From positions 546,638-610,637 of the forward strand of contig JAZKBR010000004.1 in the NCBI GenBank assembly GCA_040388535.1: a DNA stretch of 64,000 nucleotides, in the 5' to 3' direction. The position numbers were made by a program, and so were the translations under genes. How positions within the stretch are numbered: position 1 is the first letter of the stretch; each line of letters opens with the position of its first letter. Shown piece by piece: positions 1 to 8,395 of the stretch. This DNA comes from Gemmatimonadota bacterium. Lineage in GTDB: Bacteria; Gemmatimonadota; Gemmatimonadetes; Gemmatimonadales; GWC2-71-9. The notes beneath the pieces are model-generated. The model was not told the origin of the DNA. It worked only from the letters and a program-made list of their open reading frames with translations, and searched no databases.

Positions 1-1
1 G

Positions 2-568
2 CTGGGGCCGGTGGCACTCCGGTTCGGCGCCATGACTGCGATCGAGCGGGTGATTGTTCCGTTCCTTCACGAGATCGGCGCACGCTGGCATCGCCACGAA
101 TTGAACCCGGCCCACGAACATCTCGCCACTGCCGTCGTGCAGCGGGCGCTGCATCGCATTCGGGAGGGAACGACGCCCCCGGAACACGCCCTGCGTCTGG
201 TCGTTGCGTCGCTGCAAGGGGAACGTCACGAACTCGGACTCCAGATCGTCGCGGCCGTCGCGGCGAGTGAGGACTGGCGCGTCATCTTTCTGGGGGCCGA
301 CCTTCCTACCCGCAGCCTGGTCGAAGCGGCCGCGAGCGCCGATGCCAGGGTGCTCGCGATCAGCATCGTATCGAGCACGCCCAGCACGCCAGTGGTGGCG
401 GAGTTGACGGAGCTGCGTCGTGCCCTTTCACCGGGAGTCGCACTCGTAGTGGGTGGCGCTGGGGCGGCACAGTTCCACGATCAGCTGCAGCCGCTCGGCA
501 TCCACGTGCTCGGCGACCTCACCCAGCTGCGGGCGTTGTTGCACACCTTCCACGACCGGGATCGCTAA
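2..568 (+). CDS. CarH/LitR-type B12-binding photoreceptor regulator, C-terminal part
   Basis: The reading frame is open to the window edge, so the N-terminal MerR-type DNA-binding domain expected for this family lies outside the window. What remains is the four-helix cobalamin-capping domain followed by a Rossmann B12-binding domain. Counting from the GTG at position 11, Trp26, Glu36 and His37 have exactly the W-x9-EH spacing of the adenosylcobalamin-shielding residues of Thermus CarH, and His73 in ERHELG is the expected lower axial Co ligand of the D/ExHxxG motif. All light-sensing residues are therefore present. Known CarH proteins repress promoters in the dark and release DNA when light breaks the Co-C bond. 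The stop overlaps by 4 nt the stop of the convergent SRPBCC gene, which ends a lipid-modification operon that is the likely target. Confidence 0.85.
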   Translation: MGPVALRFGAMTAIERVIVPFLHEIGARWHRHELNPAHEHLATAVVQRALHRIREGTTPPEHALRLVVASLQGERHELGLQIVAAVAASEDWRVIFLGADLPTRSLVEAAASADARVLAISIVSSTPSTPVVAELTELRRALSPGVALVVGGAGAAQFHDQLQPLGIHVLGDLTQLRALLHTFHDRDR

Positions 569-1026
569 GGCGCCACCCCGAACCGCCGCGCGAGCGCCGC
601 CGTGCGGAAATCGAAGATCGCCTCCAGTTGTCGCCGCACCATGACACGATGCGCCAACGCGCCGGCCCACCCCAGTGGCAGCGCATACTCCACTCGATCC
701 GCGACCAGTACGCCGCCCGGCACCGCACGGAATGCGTGACGATGCAACCATCGGGCGTAGGGCCCGACCAGCATCCGGTCGGCGAAGTGTGCCCCCTCGA
801 CATACTCCTCGATCACCGACTCCCAGCGCATTGGCAGTCCGAGCCAGCGGATTCGATACTGAATCCGCGTGCCGTTCCGGACCGTTGGGTCGCTCGCCGC
901 GCGGACCTGGAAATTGAGCCAGCGCGGCGTGAGCTCGGAGAGGTTGTGCGGGTCCTTGAAGAAGGCAAACACCGCTTCGAGACTCCCGGGCACGACGAGT
1001 TCGCGCTCAAGCAATTGCGTCGTCAC
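565..1026 (-). CDS. SRPBCC (START-like) ligand-binding protein
   Basis: A 153-residue protein of the COQ10/START-like fold: an N-terminal strand (LLERELVVPGSLEAVFAFF), a helix with PHNLSELTP, and a long C-terminal helix containing a QLEAIFDFR stretch. This family binds hydrophobic ligands such as lipids or quinones. I chose GTG 1026 because it overlaps the stop of the upstream DUF1295 gene as GTGA; the open frame further upstream lies antisense inside coding sequence. It is the last gene of the six-gene lipid operon. The ligand cannot be read from the sequence. Confidence 0.8.
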   Translation of the reverse strand: MTTQLLERELVVPGSLEAVFAFFKDPHNLSELTPRWLNFQVRAASDPTVRNGTRIQYRIRWLGLPMRWESVIEEYVEGAHFADRMLVGPYARWLHRHAFRAVPGGVLVADRVEYALPLGWAGALAHRVMVRRQLEAIFDFRTAALARRFGVAP

Positions 1027-1790
1027 GCCGCTTTCCGGAACCAGGGGATGAAGATGCTGACCTGCCGCTGATAGCGCCGGTATGCATCGCCACGACTCCG
1101 CAACGCCTGCGCTTCGGTATGCGGGATGCCGGTAAGTCGAAAGAGGAAGAGGAGCATGGCGACAGGCCCCACCCAGGTCAGTACCGTGCCACCACCGATC
1201 AACACGTAGGCCCACCAGTGCAACCACTCAAAGAAGTAGTTTGGATGCCGGGTGTAGCGCCACAACCCCACCTCGCACACCATTCCCCGATGGCAAGGGT
1301 CAGCGCGGAAATGGGCGAGCTGACCGTCGGCAATCGTCTCGCCACAGACCGCGACTGCCCACACCAGCACGCCACACCACGCCAGCAGCGTGAGCGGGCC
1401 GCCGTGCATCGCCCCAAAAATCGGCAGGGAGAAGGTCAGGGCGAAGCCGGCCTGCGCCTGATAGAAGAAGAAGTACCCCAACGGAGCACGGGCGCCCCAA
1501 TGTTTCCGCAGGTAGGCATACCGGCCATCCTCGCCGCGCGACGGGAGAACCCGGTCGCGCCAGAGGAAGAGGGCGAGCCGCAGGGCCCAGAGTGCAGCGA
1601 TACTCGCCACCACCACCTTGCGCTGAGTATCCGCCTCGACGAACCACGGATAGAAGAGGGCCAGGAATCCGAGGCCCGCCGACCAGGCCACATCCACGCT
1701 GGTGGCGTCACGGGTGCGCAGTTGCACGGCCCAGAGCAGAATCATTGCGATCGCGATGATCAGCCAGCCATACCAGAGTGGCTGACTCAT
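1023..1790 (-). CDS. DUF1295 / steroid 5-alpha-reductase-like membrane protein
   Basis: About 255 residues with some six to seven hydrophobic segments. The C-terminal half holds the DUF1295 signature: GLWRYTRHPNYFFEW near residue 190, and a terminal GDAYRRYQRQVSIFIPWF. Relatives include isoprenylcysteine methyltransferase-like and steroid-reductase-like integral membrane enzymes that use NADPH or SAM. The start at 1790 gives an ATGA overlap with the upstream CFA-like gene. DUF1295 proteins recur next to CFA synthase and DUF1365 genes, so a reductive or methyl-transfer step on a membrane lipid is likely. That is inference. Confidence 0.85.
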   Translation of the reverse strand: MSQPLWYGWLIIAIAMILLWAVQLRTRDATSVDVAWSAGLGFLALFYPWFVEADTQRKVVVASIAALWALRLALFLWRDRVLPSRGEDGRYAYLRKHWGARAPLGYFFFYQAQAGFALTFSLPIFGAMHGGPLTLLAWCGVLVWAVAVCGETIADGQLAHFRADPCHRGMVCEVGLWRYTRHPNYFFEWLHWWAYVLIGGGTVLTWVGPVAMLLFLFRLTGIPHTEAQALRSRGDAYRRYQRQVSIFIPWFRKAA

Positions 1791-3019
1791 GCGGCGACTC
1801 GGACCGGCATGACTGCCCCTGCCTCGACGTGCGTCATTGCGCGGGGCATCGCGAAGATCAGCTGGACGCTGCCGATGACCGCCTCGCGGAAGCCACCCTC
1901 GCAATAGCAGAAGTAGAAGCGCCAGAGCCGTCGGAATTCATCGTCGAAGCCCATCGCCGCAATCCTCGACCAGTTGAGTTCGAACGCCATCCGCCACCGC
2001 GCCAGGGTTTCGGCGTAGTGCGGCGTGAGGTCTTCGAGCTGCACCATCCTGAGCGGCGTGTCTCGCGCCGCCCAAGCCAGGGTCGAGATCGAAGGGATGC
2101 AGCTGCCAGGGAAAATGTACCGCTTGATGAAGTCCATCTCGCGGCGTGCCGAGTCATAAAAGCGGTCCTGGATCGTGATGGCCTGGATCGCGGCCATCCC
2201 GTCGTCGGTCAGCAGCCTCGCACAGGTCGCGAAGTAGTCCTGGTAGAACTCGTGCCCCACAGCCTCGATCATCTCGATGGACACCAGCTTGTCGAACGTT
2301 CCGGTGAGATCGCGATAGTCCTGGAAGAGCACGCTGACACGATCGGCCAGACCGGCCGCGGTCACTCGCGCGAGCGCCAGTTGATGCTGCTCGGCCGAAA
2401 TGGTAGTCGTCGTCACCTGACAGCCATAGGTCGCAGCTGCGTAGATGGCGAAGCCGCCCCACCCGGAGCCGATCTCGATGACACGATCCTGCGGCTGCAG
2501 ATCGAGCTTTCGGCAGAGCCGATCGTACTTCGCGATCGACGCCTCGCGCATGCTCGCCTCGGGGTCTTCGAAGATGCCGGCCGAGTAGGTGAGCGTGTCA
2601 TCGAGGAACGCGGCAAAGAACTCGTTTCCCAGATCATAGTGCGCGGTGATGTTCTTGCGACTCCCCTGCCGCGTGTTCCGACTGAACCAGAGGGCAAGCC
2701 GCCGTACCGGTATGAGAAGTCGAGCCGGCCCCCGCTCGAGACCCTCGATCGACTCGCGGTTGCGCGCCATCAGTTGGATCACCGCGGTGAGGTCCGGGCA
2801 ACTCCACCACCCCTGGCCATATCCCTCGGCGGCGCCCAGATGGCCGCCCAGCGCGATCGCGCGATAGAACCGCGGGTCGCGGACCTCGATCGTCGCCGCC
2901 GGCCCAGCGCCATCGCCCACCGTCCACAACTGAGGCCCGTCAATCAGGGTGAGTTGACCGGCGTTCAGACCCGTGAGCCTGGAGATCACCAGGCGCTTCC
3001 AGAGACCAGTCGCGTTCAT
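1787..3019 (-). CDS. Cyclopropane-fatty-acid-synthase-family SAM methyltransferase
   Basis: A 410-residue protein with the N-terminal lipid-binding region and a class I methyltransferase core of CFA synthases. The SAM-binding motif [12 protein letters not shown] lies near residue 180, preceded by HYDLGNEFF, and the C-terminus carries the family YCEGGFR block. These enzymes add a methylene or methyl group to the double bond of an unsaturated phospholipid acyl chain. The ATG at 3019 overlaps the DUF1365 stop as ATGA. Next to a desaturase and an FAD oxidoreductase it could make cyclopropane, methyl-branched or furan fatty acids; the exact product is not readable. Confidence 0.92.
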   Translation of the reverse strand: MNATGLWKRLVISRLTGLNAGQLTLIDGPQLWTVGDGAGPAATIEVRDPRFYRAIALGGHLGAAEGYGQGWWSCPDLTAVIQLMARNRESIEGLERGPARLLIPVRRLALWFSRNTRQGSRKNITAHYDLGNEFFAAFLDDTLTYSAGIFEDPEASMREASIAKYDRLCRKLDLQPQDRVIEIGSGWGGFAIYAAATYGCQVTTTTISAEQHQLALARVTAAGLADRVSVLFQDYRDLTGTFDKLVSIEMIEAVGHEFYQDYFATCARLLTDDGMAAIQAITIQDRFYDSARREMDFIKRYIFPGSCIPSISTLAWAARDTPLRMVQLEDLTPHYAETLARWRMAFELNWSRIAAMGFDDEFRRLWRFYFCYCEGGFREAVIGSVQLIFAMPRAMTHVEAGAVMPVRVAA

Positions 3020-3777
3020 CGCTTTGCTTCCACGGATGGATGGGAATGGAACGGCACGCGCTTCAGCCACAACCGGAATGCCTGCCAGTAGATCCCGGCG
3101 GCCACGACCATCGTCATGAGCGGAAACCGGATCATCGTCGCGGCGAGATGTCGGGCGGTGAGGGGTTCCCGGTGCAAGGCGAGCGCGGCATCGAAGACAC
3201 GGACCCCTGCCTCTTCACTCGCCATATACACGCCGATCCGCTCACCGGGCGCACTGAAGCTCCACTCATAACCTTGCGTCATCGACATGAACGGAGAGAC
3301 GTGAAAGGCCTTGGCGAATCGGTGCAGGTGGCGCTCGAGCGTGTCACCGTGCCCGCGGCAATCCATCACATAGGCGTGCCGTTCGCGCCACGGCGTGTTG
3401 GTGACCTCTGCAACGATCGCTTCGAGGATCGCGCCAGTCGCATCGTAGCAGTAGTAGAAGCTCACCGGATTCATCGAGACGCCGACATACCGCAGGTGCG
3501 TCAGCAGGTGGATTGGCCCGGTCGGTGCGAAGCCGAGTCGCGACGCGACCAGCGCGCACACGGCATCGGCGAGGGGTATCTCGGCGCTGCCGAGATAATC
3601 GGCGCGACGGAATCGGATCGGCGCGGGGCGCGTCGTCGACCAGAACCAGCGGCGCTGGAACAGCGTCGGCAACTCGTCCAGGTCGAGATAGAGCATGAAC
3701 AGCGGCAAGCGGAAGGTGTGCGACAGTGGCCTGAGGCGCCGGTGCACGACGTGGCCGCAATAGATCGCGCTTCTCAC
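3016..3777 (-). CDS. DUF1365 family protein
   Basis: A 253-residue DUF1365 protein: N-terminal [32 protein letters not shown], then [16 protein letters not shown] around residue 105 and HVSPFMSM around residue 165. The catalytic role is not firmly established. In known genomes these genes sit between an FAD-dependent oxidoreductase and a CFA-like methyltransferase, as here, in light- or singlet-oxygen-induced lipid clusters. Start is GTG 3777, overlapping the upstream stop as GTGA. It is probably a cytoplasmic or membrane-peripheral partner in acyl-chain modification. Confidence 0.9.
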   Translation of the reverse strand: MRSAIYCGHVVHRRLRPLSHTFRLPLFMLYLDLDELPTLFQRRWFWSTTRPAPIRFRRADYLGSAEIPLADAVCALVASRLGFAPTGPIHLLTHLRYVGVSMNPVSFYYCYDATGAILEAIVAEVTNTPWRERHAYVMDCRGHGDTLERHLHRFAKAFHVSPFMSMTQGYEWSFSAPGERIGVYMASEEAGVRVFDAALALHREPLTARHLAATMIRFPLMTMVVAAGIYWQAFRLWLKRVPFHSHPSVEAKR

Positions 3778-5000
3778 GCCCCCGCCTCGATGGCCGCGAC
3801 CACCCGGTCGGCACTGCGGACACCGTCTTCGTGGAAGCCGTATCCCCAGTAGGCACCGCAGTAGTGCGTGCGACCGGTACTGATTTCATGGTGGCGTGCC
3901 TGGGCTGCCATCCCGGCAACGGTGTAGACCGGATGGCGATACCGGAGGCGGCGGTAGACAGACTCCGGACGGATCCGCTCACTCGCGTTCAGTGACACGC
4001 AAAAGGTGACCGGCGCCTCCAGCCCCTGCAGCATGTTCATGTTGTACGTGACGATAGCAGGTGCGTCGGCCTCGTTGCCAACGAGATAGTTCCAGCTTCC
4101 CCATGCGGCGCGACGTTTCGGCAGCAATGAATCGTCGGAGTGGAGGACGACGTCGTTCTCCTGGTAAGGGAGCGCGCCAAGAACTTCGTTCTCTGCGCTC
4201 GTCGGGTCGGCCAGCATTGCCAATGCGTCGTCGCTGTGACAGGCCAGCACCACCTGGTCGAACCGTTCGCCGTTCACCGTGACGCAGCCTGCGGAGCGAC
4301 GCACCGCAGTGACGCGTGTTTCCAGACGGATGCGGTCTCGGAACGGCGCCACCAGCGCATCGACATATCGCTGCGAGCCTCCGGACACCACCCGCCACTC
4401 TGGGCGTCGGTTGACCGAGAGCATGCCGTGATTGCTGAAGAACTGGACAAAGAAGACCACCGGCATCTCGAGCACGCTGGCGGGTGGGAGCGACCAGAGC
4501 GCTGAGCCCATCGGGATGAGGTAGTCACGCCGGAGTTCGATGCCGTATCGATTGGCATCGAGGTACTCGCCGAGGGTGCCTGTTGCCCTGCCCGACTCGA
4601 CATCGCGTGGCGCGGCACGATTGAAGCGGGCGATGTCGCGCAGCATCCGGTAGAAGGAAGGCCGCACCAGATTGCGTCGCTGGACGAAGAGCTGTTCGAT
4701 AGAGGAGCCGTTGTACTCGAGGTCAGTCGCATCGGCGCGAACCGAGAAGCTCATCGACGTGGGCTCTGTCGCGACGCCGAGCTCCGCAAGCAGCGCCGTG
4801 AAGCGGGGATAGTTCGTCTCGTTGTAGACAATGAAACCGGTGTCGACGTTGCGCAGGGCGCCGAACCCGGCAAGCGGCACCGTGTGCACGTGCCCGCCAA
4901 TCCGGTCGTCGGCCTCGAACAGGGTCACCTGATGGCGTGGGTGCAGCCGATGCGCTACCACGAGCCCCGCGACTCCGCTGCCCACCACGGCGATCTGCAC
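3774..5000 (-). CDS. FAD-dependent oxidoreductase (amine-oxidase fold) of the CFA/DUF1365 cluster
   Basis: About 408 residues. The N-terminus is a dinucleotide-binding motif ([15 protein letters not shown]) followed by [13 protein letters not shown], and the C-terminus has the FAD-contacting [12 protein letters not shown]. This is the NAD(P)-binding Rossmann/flavin amine-oxidase fold annotated beside DUF1365 and CFA-like genes. I chose GTG 5000, one nucleotide after the desaturase stop with a GGCGGG upstream; GTG 5009 is the alternative. In Rhodobacter, flavoproteins and methyltransferases of this kind take part in furan-fatty-acid synthesis, so desaturation of a methylated acyl chain is a reasonable inference. 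Confidence 0.88.
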   Translation of the reverse strand: MQIAVVGSGVAGLVVAHRLHPRHQVTLFEADDRIGGHVHTVPLAGFGALRNVDTGFIVYNETNYPRFTALLAELGVATEPTSMSFSVRADATDLEYNGSSIEQLFVQRRNLVRPSFYRMLRDIARFNRAAPRDVESGRATGTLGEYLDANRYGIELRRDYLIPMGSALWSLPPASVLEMPVVFFVQFFSNHGMLSVNRRPEWRVVSGGSQRYVDALVAPFRDRIRLETRVTAVRRSAGCVTVNGERFDQVVLACHSDDALAMLADPTSAENEVLGALPYQENDVVLHSDDSLLPKRRAAWGSWNYLVGNEADAPAIVTYNMNMLQGLEAPVTFCVSLNASERIRPESVYRRLRYRHPVYTVAGMAAQARHHEISTGRTHYCGAYWGYGFHEDGVRSADRVVAAIEAGA

Positions 5001-5001
5001 G

Positions 5002-5907
5002 CTATGCACCCGCCTCGAGAATCCGGCGTGGCACGGGTCGCAGATCGTGAATGACACCGAGACGCGCGAGGATCCAAAGGAGGTAGTAGGTGAGGTCGAA
5101 CTCCCACCAGTAGAAGCCCTGGCGCGCCGATCCCGGAAAGCGATGATGGTTGTTATGCCACCCTTCGCCGAAGGTGATCAGGGCGAGTGCGAGGGAGTTG
5201 CGGCTCTCGTCGTCGGTTGCATACCTGCGGCCGCCGAGGGTGTGAGCCAGCGAGTTGATGAGGCAGGTCGCATGGAAGAGCACGACCGTGCTGACAAAGA
5301 AGCCCCAGACGACGAACGACCATCCCCCCAGGGCGAACAGTGCCGCCGCGAGCAACGCCGGGACCACGATGTCGAATCGGTCGAGCCAGCGGAGTTCGGG
5401 GAAGCGGGCCAGGTCGCGCACTTCGTGGAGGTCGGTCGGGAAATTCACCGCGGCCGTGATCCATCCCATATGACTCCACCAGAAGCCATGCTGCACCGGC
5501 GAGTGCACATCGTCGGCGGTGTCGGCGTGACGGTGGTGCTTGCGATGATGCGCCGCCCACCAGAGCGGACCACGCTGCACCGCGCTCGCGCCCATCAGCG
5601 CCAGGCCGAACTGCACACCCCGGGATGCTCGAAACGCGCGGTGGGAGAAGTACCGATGATAGAAGCCGGTGATGGCGAACATTCGGATGCCATACAGTGC
5701 GAGCGCTACCAGCATCGCGGAGCGATCGAAACCCACCACCAGCACGCCGAGGCAGGCCACATGCATCGCGACGAAAGGGAGCACCCGGACCCAATCGACC
5801 CCGCGCGACAGGATGACCTCGGCCGCGGGGAGCGCACCGGCGTCAAACCAGGCTCGGATCCCCCGTCGCCAGGATGAGACGGGATCAGCAGGTGTCGGAT
5901 TACCCAT
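5002..5907 (-). CDS. Acyl-CoA/acyl-lipid desaturase (membrane di-iron)
   Basis: A 301-residue membrane desaturase with the three histidine boxes: HRYFSHR near residue 85, HHRKHHRH near residue 120, and WHNNHHRFP near residue 260, with hydrophobic spans between. It would introduce a double bond into a fatty acyl chain using O2 and an electron carrier. It is the first gene of the six-gene operon. The ATG lies only about 6 nt after a TATCCT -10 box and has no Shine-Dalgarno sequence, so the transcript is probably leaderless. Its substrate product is what the downstream CFA-like enzyme would use. Confidence 0.92.
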   Translation of the reverse strand: MGNPTPADPVSSWRRGIRAWFDAGALPAAEVILSRGVDWVRVLPFVAMHVACLGVLVVGFDRSAMLVALALYGIRMFAITGFYHRYFSHRAFRASRGVQFGLALMGASAVQRGPLWWAAHHRKHHRHADTADDVHSPVQHGFWWSHMGWITAAVNFPTDLHEVRDLARFPELRWLDRFDIVVPALLAAALFALGGWSFVVWGFFVSTVVLFHATCLINSLAHTLGGRRYATDDESRNSLALALITFGEGWHNNHHRFPGSARQGFYWWEFDLTYYLLWILARLGVIHDLRPVPRRILEAGA

Positions 5908-5912
5908 GCGGG

Positions 5913-5946
5913 AGGATAGCTACGCTGTCTAGCTATTGTCAAGCTA
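5913..5946. promoter_or_regulatory. Divergent promoter with CarH-type direct repeats
   Basis: On the minus strand TTGACA (5942-5937) is followed after 18 nt by TATCCT (5918-5913), giving a start point at or next to the desaturase ATG. TTGACA (5942-5937) and TAGACA (5931-5926) are exactly 11 bp apart and both fit the nTnnACAnnnn repeat described for CarH operators, one of them overlapping the -35 box as in known CarH targets. On the plus strand TTGTCA (5936-5941) and TATATT (5958-5963, spacing 16) would serve the DUF2177 gene. TAGCTA motifs at 5917-5922 and 5930-5935 and AGCTA at 5942-5946 add symmetry. Confidence 0.65.
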
Positions 5947-5995
5947 ATTCATAGATATATATTGACTTTTGCCTACTACACTCCGCGAGGCACCT

Positions 5996-6409
5996 GTGTC
6001 GGCCACCACCATCCTCAAGCTCTATCTCGCGTCCCTCCTGGTCTGCTTCGGGCTCGACCTCCTCTGGCTCGGGGTCATCGCGCGCGGCTTCTACCAGCAC
6101 CAGCTTGGAGCACTCCTTCGCCCCGACGTCCGCTGGGGCCCTGCCGTCGCTTTCTACCTCCTCTTCGTGGTTGGGCTCATGGTGTTTGTGATCGTTCCTG
6201 CGCTCGACCGCGGCTCGGTGGGCCGGGCGATCTGGTCCGGGGCGCTCTTCGGTCTCGTGGCCTACGCGACCTACGATCTCACCTCACTCTCGCTGGTGCG
6301 CGACTTCCCGGCGCCGGTGGCCGTCGTCGACATGGCATGGGGGGCAACGGTGGCCGCCCTGGTGTCGGCTGCGGGCTACGGCGCCGGTCGCTGGCTTACC
6401 GCGACCTGA
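5996..6409 (+). CDS. DUF2177 family membrane protein
   Basis: About 137 residues with four transmembrane segments and the DUF2177 features LDLLWLGVIARGFY near the N-terminus and ATYDLTSLSLVRDFP in the middle. I chose GTG 5996, preceded by GCGAGG; a TTG at 5969 extends the frame by nine residues but has no ribosome site. Function is unknown, but DUF2177 genes recur beside CFA/DUF1365 light-response clusters, and this one shares a divergent promoter with that operon. It may be a membrane partner of the lipid pathway. Confidence 0.82.
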   Translation: MSATTILKLYLASLLVCFGLDLLWLGVIARGFYQHQLGALLRPDVRWGPAVAFYLLFVVGLMVFVIVPALDRGSVGRAIWSGALFGLVAYATYDLTSLSLVRDFPAPVAVVDMAWGATVAALVSAAGYGAGRWLTAT

Positions 6410-6431
6410 GCGACCGCGTACTATCCACGCC

Positions 6432-7382
6432 ATGGATCCGCTCTCCGATGTGCTCCGGGTCGTCCGGCTCGATGGCGCATACTTCTACCCCGTCGAGGCG
6501 GCGGCCCCCTGGCGGGTAGAGGCGGAGGCCGCCAAGCAGCTGCTGCCCCGGATCCTGCCGCGAGCGCAGCACCTGATTTCCTACCACGTCCTCACCGAGG
6601 GAGTCTGCTTCGGTGGACTCGCCGGCGAGGCGATGGTCGAACTCGCGCCGGGAGATGTGATCGTCTTCCCCCACGGCGATGCCCACGTGATGGCGAGCGC
6701 GCCCAGCTTGCAGGTCGGCGTCGATCGCCGCAGCTCGGCGCCCGACCGCTATCCCACCACGGTGATCCTTGGCGAGGGTGGACCGACCACCGCCACCTTC
6801 GTCTGCGGCTTTCTCGGCTGCGACCTCCAGCCCTTCAATCCGCTCCTCGCGTCCTTGCCTCGCCAGATGCATATCCGCGGAATGTCGAGCGGCTGGCTCG
6901 GCGGCTCGACCCGACTGATGACCGACGAAGCCCGACATGATCGAGCCGGCGCCAGTGAAGTGCTCACGCGGATGGCGGAGCTGATGTTCATCGAAGTGGT
7001 GCGTCGCTATCTGGAGGAGTTGCCGCAAGGGCAGCGCGGCTGGCTCGCCGGCCTGCGCGACGAGGTCGTGGGTCGCGCACTCGCACTGCTGCATGCCGAT
7101 CCGGGGCACGCCTGGACTCTCGCGACGCTGGCGCAGGCCGTTGCCTCGTCCCGCTCCAAGCTCGCCGAGCGATTTACCCATCTGGTCGGTCAACCGCCAA
7201 TGCAATACCTCACGCAGTGGCGAATGCAGGTCGCCTCAACCCTCCTGCTCCAGGGTGGCTGGAAGGTCGCGTCGGTCGGTGGTCATGTCGGCTACGATTC
7301 CGAAGCCGCCTTCAGCCGCGCCTTCAAGAAGTCGACCGGACTCGCTCCCGGGGCCTGGCGAGAAGCACGTCGCAGCGGCTAG
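6432..7382 (+). CDS. AraC-family regulator with N-terminal cupin domain
   Basis: 316 residues. The first ~190 form a cupin_6-type sensor (SYHVLTEGVCFGG, LAPGDVIVFPHGDAHVM), a fold that often binds a small effector. Residues ~210-310 are the two helix-turn-helix units of an AraC domain (TLATLAQAVASSRSKLAERF, then VASVGGHVGYDSEAAFSRAFKK). It begins 22 nt after the DUF2177 gene and may be cotranscribed. Target genes are unknown; the neighbouring methyltransferase is a candidate. Confidence 0.9.
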   Translation: MDPLSDVLRVVRLDGAYFYPVEAAAPWRVEAEAAKQLLPRILPRAQHLISYHVLTEGVCFGGLAGEAMVELAPGDVIVFPHGDAHVMASAPSLQVGVDRRSSAPDRYPTTVILGEGGPTTATFVCGFLGCDLQPFNPLLASLPRQMHIRGMSSGWLGGSTRLMTDEARHDRAGASEVLTRMAELMFIEVVRRYLEELPQGQRGWLAGLRDEVVGRALALLHADPGHAWTLATLAQAVASSRSKLAERFTHLVGQPPMQYLTQWRMQVASTLLLQGGWKVASVGGHVGYDSEAAFSRAFKKSTGLAPGAWREARRSG

Positions 7383-7499
7383 GCACGATGGACGCTGGCA
7401 CAAGAGCAGTGGACGATCAGTCATTGGCGCTCTCGCCTGGTCCCGACAGAATCCGCACACGTGAATTGATGACCGTGCCATTTTCTGTTGAGGAGTCCG

Positions 7500-8366
7500 A
7501 TGCCCCCGAAGCGCCCCCCCTCACCGACACTCGCTGCCATTCCCACCGTTCCGCTGCCGACCTGGTCCGAAGACCCGCTCGCTGCGCGGGCGCGATCGAT
7601 CTGGGGAGCGGCCGATTTCCTCCCGATCGCGCGCTCCTTCGAGCCGGGCGCCCGCGAATTCATCTCGCGACTGGCCCTGCGCGTCGGTCAGTCGGTGCTC
7701 GACGTGGCCTGCGGCACCGGCAATCTTGCCATTCCGGCAGCCAGCGCCGGCGCACGGGTCACCGGCGTCGACATCGCCCCGAACCTGATCGCCGCCGCGC
7801 GCGCCGAAGCACGTGCCGCCGGTGTGCCGGTGCAGTTCGACGTCGGTGACGTCGAGCTGCTCCCCTACGCCGACCAGCAATTCGACGCGACGATCACGAT
7901 GTTTGGCGCGATGTTCGGGGCGAGGCCGGACCGGGTCGCCGCCGAGCTGCTGCGGGTGACGCGGTCTGGCGGGCGCATCGCCATGGCAAACTGGATGCCG
8001 TCCGGATTCGTGGTAGATCTGCTACGCGCCCATACGGCGATCGTGCCGCCTCCTGCGGAGCTGCCAAGTCCGCTCCTCTGGGGCGACGAGGCAACGGTGC
8101 GCCTGCGGTTCGGCAATGCGGTGACAGCGTTCACGTGTGTACCGCGAAGCATCCATCTCCGATTCGAGATTCCGCCAGCCGCGGTCTCGGAACTCTTCGC
8201 CACCTGCTATGGCCCGACTGTGGCCACCCTGAAGGCCGCCGAGACGGTGAGTCGGCAGGCCCTGCGAGATTCCCTCACGCGCCTCTTCGAGAAGCACAAC
8301 ATCGCGGGGGCTGGGGCAACAGAAGTCGTGGGAGAATATCTCGAGGTCTATGCCCGGGTCGCGTAG
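7500..8366 (+). CDS. Class I SAM-dependent methyltransferase
   Basis: 288 residues of the methyltransferase_11/25 type. Motif I (LDVACGTGNLA) lies near residue 65, the acidic end of beta2 (GVDIAP) near 87, and motif III-like DQQFDATITMFGAMF near 125. The start is ATG 7500 with GAGGAG six nt upstream; an in-frame TTG at 7488 overlaps that site. It is probably a cytoplasmic small-molecule methyltransferase. Substrate not readable. Confidence 0.88.
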   Translation: MPPKRPPSPTLAAIPTVPLPTWSEDPLAARARSIWGAADFLPIARSFEPGAREFISRLALRVGQSVLDVACGTGNLAIPAASAGARVTGVDIAPNLIAAARAEARAAGVPVQFDVGDVELLPYADQQFDATITMFGAMFGARPDRVAAELLRVTRSGGRIAMANWMPSGFVVDLLRAHTAIVPPPAELPSPLLWGDEATVRLRFGNAVTAFTCVPRSIHLRFEIPPAAVSELFATCYGPTVATLKAAETVSRQALRDSLTRLFEKHNIAGAGATEVVGEYLEVYARVA

Positions 8367-8395
8367 CGGACGCCAAGTCCAGGCGGCGCCCGGAA

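Noticed and set aside
1778..3091. 437-codon plus-strand open frame opposite the CFA-like gene
   Set aside because: High-GC shadow; Arg/Asp/His-rich composition with no domain, while the opposite strand encodes a clear enzyme with all motifs.
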